A DNA stretch of 64,000 nt from assembly GCA_033819885.1 (NCBI GenBank), contig JAQYUZ010000014.1, positions 293,303 through 357,302 on the forward strand, written 5' to 3'. The notes beneath the pieces are model-generated. The model ran no database searches and was not told the DNA's origin. It saw nothing but the letters and a program-made list of their open reading frames with translations. The first letter of the stretch is position 1, and every line of letters starts with the position of its first letter. This DNA is from Microbotryomycetes sp. JL201. Its lineage: Eukaryota > Basidiomycota > Microbotryomycetes. The translations under genes and the position numbers were made by a program. Shown piece by piece: positions 47,875 through 60,333 of the stretch.

Positions 47875-49261
47875 ATGGTCACGACGAGGGCTCACGATGA
47901 TGACGCGGAACAACCCAAGCTTGTGCGTGTAGAGAATCGACAGGATGCAGGACGGAGCGAGAACGACGAGTCTGGCGTGAAGCGCGAAGCCGAGGAGCAG
48001 GATCGCGACGGTGACCAAGACGAGCAGCACACGGACAAGAAGCCAAAGTTGGAGAACGATCCAGACGGTGACAAACCGTCAGGCTCGGGAGCGTCAAAAT
48101 CTGGCGAGTTGCCGCCTGATGCGTTCAGCTCAGACATGGATGGTGATGGACATCGCAAGCATGGCGTGCTCGAACATGGTCACATTTACTTTGTCTACAA
48201 GCCTCGTGTCGAGGTCGAAGAAGCTCACTCGGTCGATGACGTGGCGCAGTCAGTCCTTTTCAGCACTCGAAAACGATAGAGCTGACTGGAAGAGACTAGC
48301 TTGCACGTCATTTTGGCTCCATCACACCTCAAACAGTGCTATCGCTTGCTGACAATCGGACGCAAGTACTTGCCAAAGCGTACCGAAGGCCAGAAGCAAA
48401 AGCAGTCTGATATTTGCTGGGGCAAGGTGTTGGAAGTATCGGATACGTTCAGCCACCTGAAGCAATCATTGGGCGAGAGCTCGTACGAGACAAAGACTCG
48501 AGGTGCGTGCCCGGCGCTGCTCACAATCTCTGTTTGGCCGACTCGAGTTGATCACAGGCACGCGGCATGTTGGCCCTGGTCGCGTTGCTGGGTCTGGAGT
48601 GTACCTCGTGTACTCGGCAAAGGCACCAGATGCTCCCAAGAACACTCAGAATGCCTCGGCGCTGTACCAGACGTACATTGCGTACGCCATTGGCGTGCCA
48701 CACGATGTCAGTCCTTTGACGCATACGACGGATACCGCTGATGGTGCACCTACGCCTTACAGCTTGGTCAAGTCCAGCACGATTTGCATATTGAGCACGA
48801 AGGAGCGTTCCAGCTTCAGGAAAGTCTGCGAACCTGGTCATCTTGCTCTCACGTTGACAGCGTGCACCGCATTGCAGGTCAAGAACCCGTCCGCGCCTTC
48901 AACGAACCCTCGTGTGCGTGATCAACCTCCTGACAAGCAGCCAAAGTACCCGAAAGCGCTGTCGGACTTGTTCACGACGCGGTACATCCCAGCAAACCCG
49001 CCTGCATTGCTCAACTATGCCGGGGCCGAGTTGTTATTTCTGCCGAGCAAGCGTGCCGTAAGAGAGTTGCTAGGAGAGGATGGCGAGCAAGAGTTGCAAA
49101 AAGAGCTCGAAGACGAGGCGCCCGCTGCGAAAGTCAAGACCGAGGACGAGGACGACGGGGGACACGATGAGCGTTCGAGGCAGGAGGCACAAGAGGCGCT
49201 CAAAGCGGTAGGCTTGGAGAATCAGATTGAAGGCAAAGCGCTCGAAGGATACTGGGAGTAG
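47875..49261 (+). CDS. Acidic protein of unknown function
   Basis: No named family recognised with certainty. It starts MVTTRAHDDDAEQPKLVRVE, with an acidic Lys/Asp-rich N-terminus and a DKKPKLEND nuclear-signal-like patch, then GHIYFVYKPRVEVEEAHSVD. Splicing leads to LHVILAPSHLKQCYRLLTIG and RKYLPKRTEGQKQKQSDICW, with VSDTFSHLKQSL. Then come GTRHVGPGRVAGSGVYLVYS and ALYQTYIAYAIGVPHDV. A later exon has KNPSAPSTNPRVRDQPPDKQ and LFTTRYIPANPPALLNYAGA with ELLFLPSKRAVRELL. The end is a charged tail ending LEGYWE. The order (nuclear acidic leader, HVILAPS block, GEGVY-like block, KNPxAP block) is conserved-looking for fungi. About 400 residues, four introns. Confidence 0.6.
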
Positions 49262-49300
49262 CAGCGTTTTGATTGCACAAGCTTGACCTGTACGCGAGGT

Positions 49301-50295
49301 CTATTTGATCTTGTCGAGCGGCCTGCGAATATTTGTCAGCATAGTTTGATTTGCACTGCGTTGGGCATGCTCGGACTGACCGATTGAATCCGCCCTTGCT
49401 GAGAAGAGGATCGCGTCAGCCACCATTTCGCGATGGACGAAAGACGCACGCACCGGTTCATGTACTGACGGTAGCTGCGCTCCACTTTGCGGTTTGCGCC
49501 TGCCATGTCCGTCTCGGTATGAGCCTTGTTCTGCGTGCATCTTGTCAGCGATTGCTTCAGCACGGGTTGCGCGGCCGCGCACACAACTGACCGCCGTCGT
49601 GCCAAACCCTCCGAAACCCATGAGACTGGCGATGTCTTGCTCGTCGACGTCTGCAGCGTCGTCTGCCTTTTCCAACGGAGCGCTGACGCTGCGTGCGCGG
49701 TCTTTATCTGAGCGGGGCGGTGGCGGACTCGCGTCCCGCCTTTCGCGAGCGCGGTCGTCGTAATCGCGGTCGTGACTGCGATCTGCGTACTCTCTGTCTC
49801 TATGCCTGTCTCTGTCGCCGTGCGCGTGTGTGCGCGTGTTCCTCGAGTCTATGTCGTCGTATTTGAGCCGACTGGGCGGAGACCGCGAGCGGCGGCGTGG
49901 CGGCGGTGGCGGCGACCTGCGGTAATCTGTGGCGGAGGGAAAGGAAGAAAGAGGTCATTCGAGATGCTTGAGCGAGTGTCCGGGCCGTGCTTGCCTCTGT
50001 CGCGCCTGCTGTCGTCGCGCTCGTCTGCTCCTCGTCGCCTGCTGTAGCCGTCTCTGTCCTCGTCGCCTCTGCGGTAGCTCGCGGCTTGCTCTCTTCTCGG
50101 CGGTGGAGGCGCTCTGCGGCCGTCATGGTCGTAGTCGTCATAGTCGCCGCGTCGCCGCCGCTGTTCGCCGAACGCTGCACCACGATCCACGTCGTCGTAC
50201 CGCTGGCGGCGATGTGGTGCCGTGTCGTCGTGATCAATATCATTGTACCGAGTCACGTGGCGGCCTCCGCCTCCTCCTCCTGCCCGAAAAGACAT
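49301..50295 (-). CDS. U4/U6.U5 tri-snRNP 27 kDa protein (SNRNP27)
   Basis: A spliceosomal RS-type protein. It starts MSFRAGGGGGGRHVTRYNDI. The N-terminus is Arg/Asp-rich (RRRRGDYDDYDHDGRRAPPP), with introns near 49923 and 49993. The conserved C-terminal domain is EQDIASLMGFGGFGTT, with introns after it, then NKAHTETDMAGANRKVERSY with RQYMNR, a short GGFN-type piece and RPLDKIK. In SNRNP27 the hallmark is MGFxxFxTTKGKxV...RxYRQYMNRxGGFNRPLD. The last coding exon is only six or so codons. It acts in the tri-snRNP near the active-site ACAGA region. Stop 40 bases from the convergent gene at 47875-49261. Confidence 0.86.
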
Positions 50296-50338
50296 TGTTT
50301 CGCGGGCAGTCGAGCACGAGCAGCGAGAGGGGCCCGAG

Positions 50339-50361
50339 CGCGCGCGCGCACACACACACAC
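50339..50361. repeat. Alternating CG/CA dinucleotide tract
   Basis: A run of GCGCGCGCGC followed by ACACACACAC, in the divergent promoter region between SNRNP27 (start 50295) and the DUF2237 gene. Such alternating purine-pyrimidine tracts can adopt Z-DNA. Confidence 0.85.
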
Positions 50362-50609
50362 TTTCGCCCCAAGCCGCCGCCGCCGCGCTCGCTGCCATCG
50401 TCCCCCCGATTTTGAATGCGCGCGTGGCTCACACGCGCCGTCGCCGTCCCTCTGCTCGTCGTCAGACCCCTTGCGACGATTGCATCCTTGCCTCATCACG
50501 CCCACGCGCACAAGGCGATGGCAGCGAGCAGCAGCAGCAACAACAACGTCATCGAGCCTCGCAACAACAGTCAGTCGTTCCCCGGACCAAGGCGGGCAGC
50601 AGCCTAAGC

Positions 50610-50652
50610 ATGCCATGACATGCCATGCCATGCCATGCCATGCCATGCCATG
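50610..50652. repeat. (ATGCC)n pentanucleotide microsatellite
   Basis: Eight or so units of ATGCC, one of them ATGAC, ending in ATGTAC. Because the unit is 5 bases long, every copy contributes an ATG and successive ATGs fall in rotating reading frames, directly at the 5' end of the DUF2237 gene. Confidence 0.95.
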
Positions 50653-51319
50653 TACTCGCGACTCGAACAAGATTGCCCTGCACACGTACGACAGCACAGG
50701 TCTGGAATGCTAACTAATGGCTCGTCTGGCACACCAGTCTTTGGCGAACCATTGCAGCCACTGCCATCCGGGAACGGACCTGTCAGCGGCTTCTTTCGCA
50801 ATGGATTCTGCGACGCTTCACCCCTCGACCCGGGATCTCATACAGGTCAGTTGAGGTTGTCGCAGACTTGCGTGGCAACAACTCGCTCATTCATTCGCGC
50901 CGCGCACCAGTCGCCGCCGTCGTCACGAAAGAATTTCTCGAGTTTTCAGCCAGTACGTGAGCAGTGTGGACAAGACGAGCAATTTGTACTGAACGCTGCT
51001 CGCAGGCAAAGGCAATGATCTACGACCGCTGTTTCCGACGTCGGGTCCAGACGCACCCTCGTCCAACCCGACAGAATCGCCTTGTCGTTGGTGCTTGTGT
51101 GCAGGCAGGTGGGCCCAAGCGTTGAAAGCTTCATTTTCTCACCCGCTGGGCGAAAAAATCGTGCCTAGGTTGTTTCTAGAGGCGACGCACGAGAATGCAA
51201 TCAGGGATAGCGGCTTGTCGAAACAAGACTTTAAAAAATTTGCCGTAGGCGGAACAGGAGACTTGCGCGACGCAAACGGGTCGCGACAGCATAATAGCGG
51301 GGAAAACGTGGGTCGTTGA
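50650..51319 (+). CDS. DUF2237 family protein
   Basis: A small family shared with bacteria, of unknown function. The core is VFGEPLQPLPSGNGPVSGFF with RNGFCDASPLDPGSHT. A GTCAGT intron leads to VAAVVTKEFLEFSAS, a GTACGT intron to KGNDLRPLFPTSGPDAPSSN, then CRWCLCAGRWAQALKASFSH and RLFLEATHENAIRDSGLSKQ. The CxWCLCAxRWxEA and LEATHExAL signatures are clear. It ends NSGENVGR. Two starts are possible. ATG 50650 (MYSRLEQDCPAHV) reads straight into VFGEPL. ATG 50645 (MPCTRDSNKIALHTYDST) needs a 38-nt intron that carries a perfect CTAACTAAT branch site. Both lie at the end of the ATGCC repeat. Confidence 0.85.
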
Positions 51320-51343
51320 TGCAATCAGTTGAAGCGAATTACT

Positions 51344-53676
51344 TCACGTCTCGCTCGAGCTCGAACGGCGAGGCTGACTCGTCGCTACCCGAAAAGTCAA
51401 AGCTCTGCGCGAAATTTCGTCAGCCGGGGCAGGTGCGTGCGCAAGCCCGCGTCTCACGAGATGGTCAAATGTCTGACAGCTTTGATCTTCAAAGTAAGAT
51501 TGCTGGTCTTGCTGCTTGTCATATCTTTCACTCTCGTCCATGAACGTGGCTTGCACTCGATCGTCAAACAATGCGTCCGTCACATCGTCGTTGTCGTCGT
51601 CGTCTTCGTCAGAGAATGAAGAAGTCAGACCTTGCAAGACGCCATATCTGTCTTGGACGAATTCAAGGTAGTCTGAACGAGAACTGTCGCGACTGGTACT
51701 GTCGGGCCAACTCGCCAGCTCGCGGCGCTCGCAATCGTCAACAGTCCAGTTGCCGAGGCGAGATGTCATGAAAGGCAAAGCTCTGTCTGGTCCGTTCGAG
51801 CTCTCGGCACTCGTGACATGTTGGTCCGAGCTCGAACACAGCAAAGGGCGAGACTGAGACGCCGTGAATGAATTGATGGCAGCCGCGTTCAACGTAGGCG
51901 ACGGTGCTGTATCTGACCTCGACAAGCTCGGGTCTGATATCCAACGCGACATTTGCGGAACGCTGGGAAACGCCGGCAAGAGGTGACTGAATTCAGACTG
52001 GTGCGTGGCGTCCATTGACGACAACGTCGTCGGACTTGTATCGCCATACCCCGCCAAAACGACACGTGCAGGATCATCATGGTCCACGGAGAGCTTGGCG
52101 AGAGGAGGAGGAGCGAACAGATTCATCGGTCGCGTTGACGAAAGCAAGGAGGCTCTGGCTGACCGTTTGATCGTCGGTTTGCGCACGAGAACCAGTGGCG
52201 CCACCGGCACAGACCAAGGTAATGCTTGCATTCGGGTAGAAGTAGAGCAGGCGATGGCCGGGTACAAGTCAAAATGCGGGTACACTGGTGGGTAGACGCG
52301 GAAGTAAGGATATCTGTGCGATGGCGAGCTGATGATGGCGAGAGTCGGGCCGTCGCTGGTCGAACCTCGTGTAGCTTCAAGTGCGTTCCTTTGAGACGAC
52401 GGAGACGTTCCGAGCGGCGGCGACTTCGAACGCAATGGCGAGATTGGGCAGGCTGGGGAGTTGGGCGAAAGTACACAAGTCTTGCTCTGTAGCAAAAGAG
52501 ACAGCGGTCTTCGCATGCCACGACGAGAATGTGTGGAACGCGCATGTGTCGGAGAGACAGTCGGGTCGAGCGATGGGGTCGAGCCGAGCGATGGCGACGT
52601 AACGCTGCGATCAAATGACGTCCGAGTGGAGCCTTGCCACAGAGCTGTCGGCGGAGGAATGAAAGAAAGGTGCAAATTTGAGCGAGGCGTGCTGGCTTGT
52701 ATTGGCGAGAAGGCAGCCCTCTGAATATACGGCAATGGTCGCTTACGGCAAGCCGGAACATTGTCTATTTGCGTGGTCACGTCAAGCTCTAGTCTTGTTG
52801 CAATGGCTGCAAGGGCCCTCAGCGTCATGGCGTTAAAGACTCTGTTACATGACGCACGAAAAAGGTCTTGCGTCGCACGAGTTTCTAGATTTGATATCAT
52901 GCTGCACCAAGCGATGTCCGTCACAAGCGGTCTCGAAACGCGGCCAGTACCAGTGGGCTCAATCGTCAGCCGGAGGATCAGCCTTGCGGTGGCGTTGTGA
53001 CTTTTGAAAAGCCCAAGATACGATCCGACGGTTTCGATGAAGCAACTTATCTGACAGACAGAGAGTGAATGTTCTGATCGCAAACCGCGTGACGACGGAC
53101 ACACTTTTCTCTCGATAGGCACTAGCACGCCCTCGAGCAGGTCGTCGAAGTCATCACCAGACAGGTCCGGAATGCCCATCAGCTAAAGACAGACGGCTGA
53201 GGATGGCACGGACATGACGGCTATCCGAGGCTTACGAGTTTCTTGGATGGTATGACATGGGCCAGCCAGCGACTTGGAGGGTTTGCCTCTGCGGCATTGA
53301 CTTTTGGGTTTTCCTTGATACCTGAGCTTACAAACGTGTAGGTAGGCGCTGTCGAGGCTGTTGGCGATTCGTGCGAGGACGCGTCGTCTTGATTATTGGC
53401 GAACGCGCGCAAGTTGGACTCGGCGGCACGTCGAAGTGCTGTCGGAGATGGCGGCGAGCGAGGCGTAGAATACATCTGTGTCTGGAATCTTGACTCTTTG
53501 TACCCTCTCCCAGAACCCTGACAACGGACCGCGTAGAATCCGCGCGGGACAGTCACTCCGCGAGGAGTCAACACGCACGGCCATTGTGCATGCGCAGATC
53601 GTGAACGGCGGCGAAGAAGTAGCTCGTCAGAGATGGACATATCGAGGACATGGCTGCCGTCGTGCGCGACAAACAC
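51344..53676 (-). CDS. Serine/proline-rich protein of unknown function
   Basis: No family recognised. Exon 1 runs from MFVAHDGSHVLDMSISDELL (ATG 53676) through GVTVPRGFYAVRCQGSGRGY to VIPSKKL. A 54-nt intron (about 53183-53236) joins it to LMGIPDLSGDDFDDLLEGVL, the start of one exon of about 600 codons. The first 150 residues of that exon look folded, with ISCFIETVGSYLGLFKSHNA, TDIAWCSMISNLETRATQDL and NAMTLRALAAIATRLELDV. The rest is disordered: Ser/Pro/Thr-rich, with tyrosine-proline repeats (RYPYFRVYPPVYPHFDLYP) and acidic clusters (SDEDDDDNDDVTDALFDD). The stop is 24 bases from the end of the convergent DUF2237 gene. A regulatory or adaptor protein is likely, but nothing in the sequence proves it. 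Confidence 0.65.
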
Positions 53677-53856
53677 ATATTCTGGTGCGCCACATTTTCT
53701 TTTTCTAGCTTTTCTCGTTACGGTCGCGTGACCGATGGAGCTATCGAAGCAACATCACCACGATGAGATGAAAATAATTCTGCCAGCGACTACCACGCCG
53801 AAAACCTATCGGGCTGCGGTGCCAGGGTCCCGGCTGCCGTTTTAAAACAGCCCACT

Positions 53857-55263
53857 ATGGCCGCACAGTCTGGCATCCAGCCGTCTCGAGACTTGCTCGA
53901 GAGCTGGACCGCCGCCGTTGCGTCTCCGAGTACGCGCCTGCTGAGGGTCAGTCGGACAGACGGGTGATGACGACACTGGCAGTGACACTGGCGCGCGGGC
54001 ACGCGTATGGATACCCCATTACAGCTCAAGATACAGGAGGAGCATGTTGTGCTTGATCGCGAATGGCCTGCAGCATCGTCTTTTGCGGACGACTTTCGTT
54101 TGATGGACGATGACGACGTCGTTACGGCGACCGAGCCCGCGTACTACCTCATGAGGTGAGACGCCCGTCACTGCATCCGCGCAAGGATTGACTCTGTGCA
54201 CACCAGGCTGGATACGACGCCAGATTCGCAATGGATCTTTTATTCGTTCGTGCCGGACGAGGCTCACGTAAGAAGCAAAATGTTGTATGCGTCGTCACGC
54301 AACACTTGTAGTCGAGCTTTGGGTGATCAACGCTTTGCCGCGAGCTTGTTTGCGACCACAAGGGTGCGCACGGGCTCGCGAGCGCGCACACGGCTGCGCT
54401 CACGCCACGCTCACGCCATGCTAACAGGACGCCCCACAGTCGGACTTGTCGTATAGCGCGTATCAAGCGCACGAAACGCACGAGGCCGCAGCAAAGCCAA
54501 TGTCGGAGCGCGAAAAGGAAATGGCAGATATCAAAGCGGCTGAAGCCAAAGAAAGGCGCGAGGGCACATTCAGCCAACCGGGCGTTGGGCGGAGCATGCT
54601 CGAAACGAGCTCGGCGCCCGGCGGAGGCAACAATCTGGGTCTTGCTTGGAGCGAGCAAGCCAGAACTCTTGTCGAAAGAATGACCGGGTCGGAAGCAAAC
54701 ATTGCACAATTTGCAAGTCAGAGCGGTCCGCGTCGGGCCCAGACAAGGCTGACTCTGTCTACATCATCATTAGCAAATCGAGAATGAGGAGATTGTTCCC
54801 GTCTCTAACCAGCCGTCGTCCTTGTCGGTCCCTGCCGCGTCACCGTCATTTACGCTATTTCGACATTCCGGCGGCGGCATTGGCAAGTCGAAAGCGGTCT
54901 GTTTGACAAACCCTTGCTGACTGTCGTATAATTGCATGTATTGGTAGTTTTCATCTACTGCTGCCCGCCAACATCTCCTGTCAAGTCACGCCTATTATAC
55001 TCGAGCTCGACGAGTGCAGCCGTCGCTCAAGCAAAAGCTTTCGGCGCAGACGTAGTAAAAAAGGTGCGCCAGCATTAGAGGGATTCATGCGCCCGCTGAC
55101 GCAATCGGTGCAGCTCGAGACATCGGACCCAGACGAAGTGACGGACGAATACGTAGCCCAAGAGTTGTCGTCGTTATCGACAAACGCGCACTCCCCCACA
55201 CCGTTGCCGCAAGATGACAAACCAGCGTTTTCAAGGCCTGCGCGTCCTGGTCGCAAACGGTAA
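53857..55263 (+). CDS. TWF1: Twinfilin (two ADF-homology domains, actin-binding)
   Basis: Actin-monomer-binding and barbed-end capping regulator. It starts MAAQSGIQPSRDLLESWTAA, then STRLLR joined to LKIQEEHVVLDREWPAASS, EPAYYLMR joined to LDTTPDSQWIFYSFVPDEAH. VRSKMLYASSRNTCSRALGD closes the first ADF-H domain. A linker with MSEREKEMADIKAAEAKERR follows. The second domain has GLAWSEQARTLVERMTGSEA, EIVPVSNQPSSLSVPAASP and SFTLFRHSGGGIGKS. It continues FIYCCPPTSPVKSRLLYSSS with AVAQAKAFGADVVKK and LETSDPDEVTDEYVAQEL. It ends with a basic tail, RPARPGRKR. The linker and short second domain are typical of fungal twinfilin. The intron at 54713-54773 must use a GC donor (gcaagt) to keep the frame. 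Confidence 0.9.
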
Positions 55264-55287
55264 CAGGTCAGGGAGTGAAACTTAAAG

Positions 55288-55295
55288 TCACGTGA
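55288..55295. promoter_or_regulatory. TCACGTGA palindrome upstream of P450 gene
   Basis: AGTCACGTGACA, 158 bases before the P450 start and just past the twinfilin stop. Same palindrome as at 15306 and 23429. Confidence 0.55.
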
Positions 55296-55452
55296 CATGG
55301 GGCCTCGGCGTGTTTGTAATGGCAATCTCGGGCTTAGCGGGACTTGTCTGTGTTTCCATTTGGCGCGCGCCCATGTAGGGATTGACAAGGCACGTAAGAC
55401 AGCGCAGAGCGAAAGAGCGAGTCATCGACTTTTGAACTCTGCTCGTGTCAAC

Positions 55453-57847
55453 ATGGCCATTGACCTGGTAATGTGAGCCCGCAATTCAGGTCAAAAAAGC
55501 CTGACTGTGTCGTCTGCGATCGCGAGCTGACCACGTCGTGATGGCGTTGGCGGCCCCGGCGACCTCGTTGCGCTCAGGAGACTGTTCTTGGCTATCGTTG
55601 CCCTCGCGGCCGTCTGGATTGTCTACAAGACGTACATCAGGCGTCTATGGTCGCCGTACAAGCACTTGCCAGGACCGCGGAGCGACAGCTGGTGGGCAGG
55701 CGAGTCGTCAGCGCTCGGACACGCAGGGGCCCGAGCTCACCGTACCCTCGAAACAGGCAACATTCGCCGCATCCTCAAGGAGGAACCGAGCGTTGCACAT
55801 CGAGAGTGGATGCACCAGTACGGAGGCGTTGTCAAGTATACTCTGCTCTTTGGCGTGAGTTTCTGCCCAAAGGCCCCTTCAGCGGTCTAACCTTGTGCAC
55901 GTTTTTCAGCAAGAATCGCTTCTCGTGACGGACAGCGTTGCGCTGAATCACATTCTCAACGCGCGTGCGTACGACTACCCAAAGCCGTCCCAAGTGAGGG
56001 GCGAACTCGCTCGGATTCTGGGTCGAGGCGTCTTGTTTGCAGAAGGTGCTGTCGGCGAGCACGTGAATGTCGAGCGCTAGCACTGACCGTTGTTTGCAGG
56101 CGAGGACCACAAGAGGCAACGCAAGGTCATGAACCCGGCGTTTGCGCCGTCCCACTTGCGTGACATGCTGCCCACGTTTTTTGAATACAGCTACAAGGTT
56201 GGTGGTTGTTCAGGCTCGAAAAAATCTGGGCTGATTCTCATATGGCCCAGCTTCGAGACAAGTGGCTCGAACTCGTCAACTTGCCTGTGCAGGACGATCG
56301 TGCACACAAGGACGACGCCGCAGCGCAGACTTACCTGGACCAAAAGCCAGAAGGGGAAAACGTCATCGAAGTCAGTCACTGGCTCAGCCGTGCGACGTTG
56401 GACGTCATTGGCGACGCCGGGTTTGGGTACCACTTTGGAGCCGTCTCTGGCGAACGCAACTCGCTTGCCGATGCATTCCAGGCCATGATTTCGCCTAGTT
56501 TGGGAGTCAGGACAATAACACCCGTCAAGATTCTTGTCGGCTTTGTCCTGCAAGGTCTCATGGCCGTTGTGCCGTTTGACATTGCGAAAATGTTGCCGAG
56601 TGAACGAATTAGATCGGTAGCAAGAGGGTTCGACATTATGGATACCGAGTCTCGCAAGATTGTCGACGAGAAAAAACGGGCCGTCAAAGACGAAGGGCTC
56701 GACAGCGTCAAGACTGGTCGAGACCTCATGTCGCTCCTGCGTATGTAGTCAATCACGCCCCGAGTTGCTCTGCTTACGTTTGATGTGTGCTCAGTAAAAT
56801 CCAATTTGGGAAGTGCCAAAGCCACGCTGACGGATGCCGAGTTGCAAGGGCAGATGACTGTGAGCGCACAAGACGGTTTCGACTAAATTGCCGCGACTGA
56901 CGCGTACTCAGACAATGCTTCTGGCCGGTCACGAGACGAGCTCAACTGCGCTCACGTGGCTGTTGTGGACCCTGGCTCGACACAGGGACGTTCAAGATCG
57001 CTTGCGAGCCGAAGTGAGGGCTGCCAAGGCGGCAGCAGAAGCAGACGGTGAAAACGACTTGTCGCTCGAACAGCTCAACGGACTCGAGTACATGGACGCT
57101 GTAGTGGTGAGCTCAAGAGAAGCTGATCGTACACATAGAGGCTGACTCGCGGCGTCAAGCGCGAGATTCTGCGCGTTGAACCGCCAGTCTCGATGACGTT
57201 GCGTGAAGCTGCCGCGGACGATGTCGTGCCTCTGTCGAAAGCAGTCAAAGCTGCTGACGGTAAGACAGAGTTCAGCAGCTTCCAAGTACGAAAAGGAGCT
57301 CGAATTATGGTTTCGATTGTCGCCGTCAACAAGGACCCCGCCGTGTGGGGCGAGGACGCGGACGAGTTTAATCCCGAGAGATGGCTCGGCAGCAAGGAGC
57401 CGCAAGGAGTTGTCGGCGTTTACTCTCGCATGTTGACGTTCCTTGCTGGGTGAGTCAAATCAAGTGGCGCGCGGATTATGTCGCATCGCTAATCAAGGAG
57501 GATTGGCAGAGCACGAGCTTGCATTGGCTATCGCATGGCGTGAGTCGGCGAGATGTGCCATTGACTGGTCTGCTGACATGGGTTACTGAACAGCGTGCTC
57601 GAGATCAAGGCGTAAGCTGATTCCGGAGGATGCGCGAGTACAAGCTGACATTGGCATGCGCGCACCCACACACAGTATCTTGAGCGTTTTGATTGACGAT
57701 TTCGAGTTTGCAGAGCGCGAGCCAGGGCTGCAAGTCGAGCGCAAGAGTACGATCGTCACGCGACCGGCCATCGTCGGCGAAGAAAACCTCGGACTACGAA
57801 TGCCACTCAGGGTTTCGATTGCGCGCGCGCGCACGGATGCTGTGTAG
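55453..57847 (+). CDS. Cytochrome P450 monooxygenase
   Basis: Starts MAIDLVM; a GTGAGC intron (about 55473-55573) joins RLFLAIVALAAVWIVYKTYI, a membrane anchor, then LPGPRSDSWWAGESSALG. The main P450 parts are present: GEDHKRQRKVMNPAFAPSHL (C-helix), WLSRATLDVIGDAGFGYHFG, the I-helix TMLLAGHETSSTALTW (AGHETS), REILRVEPPVSMTLREA (ExxR), and DPAVWGEDADEFNPERWLG. The heme loop FLAGARACIG appears only when the intron at 57450-57509 is removed at the distal of two possible acceptors. Two more introns give YRMAVLEIKAILSVLIDDFE. It ends RVSIARARTDAV. The layout resembles fungal family-53/self-standing ER P450s fed by a separate reductase; substrate unknown. Confidence 0.94.
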
Positions 57848-57873
57848 ATGTGTTTTGCAACAAGAATTGCATA

Positions 57874-60193
<2,320 letters not shown>

Positions 60194-60333
60194 CGTTCAC
60201 AGGGGCTTTTTCAAGAGTGCTCGAGTTGCAGGCGGATGTGACGCGAGTGCGGCGGCACAGGCAAGAGGCGCGAGCGCGAGCGCGGGAGCCATCATCTTGT
60301 TGGCCCCATGTCCACGTTCATGTGACCGCTCGG

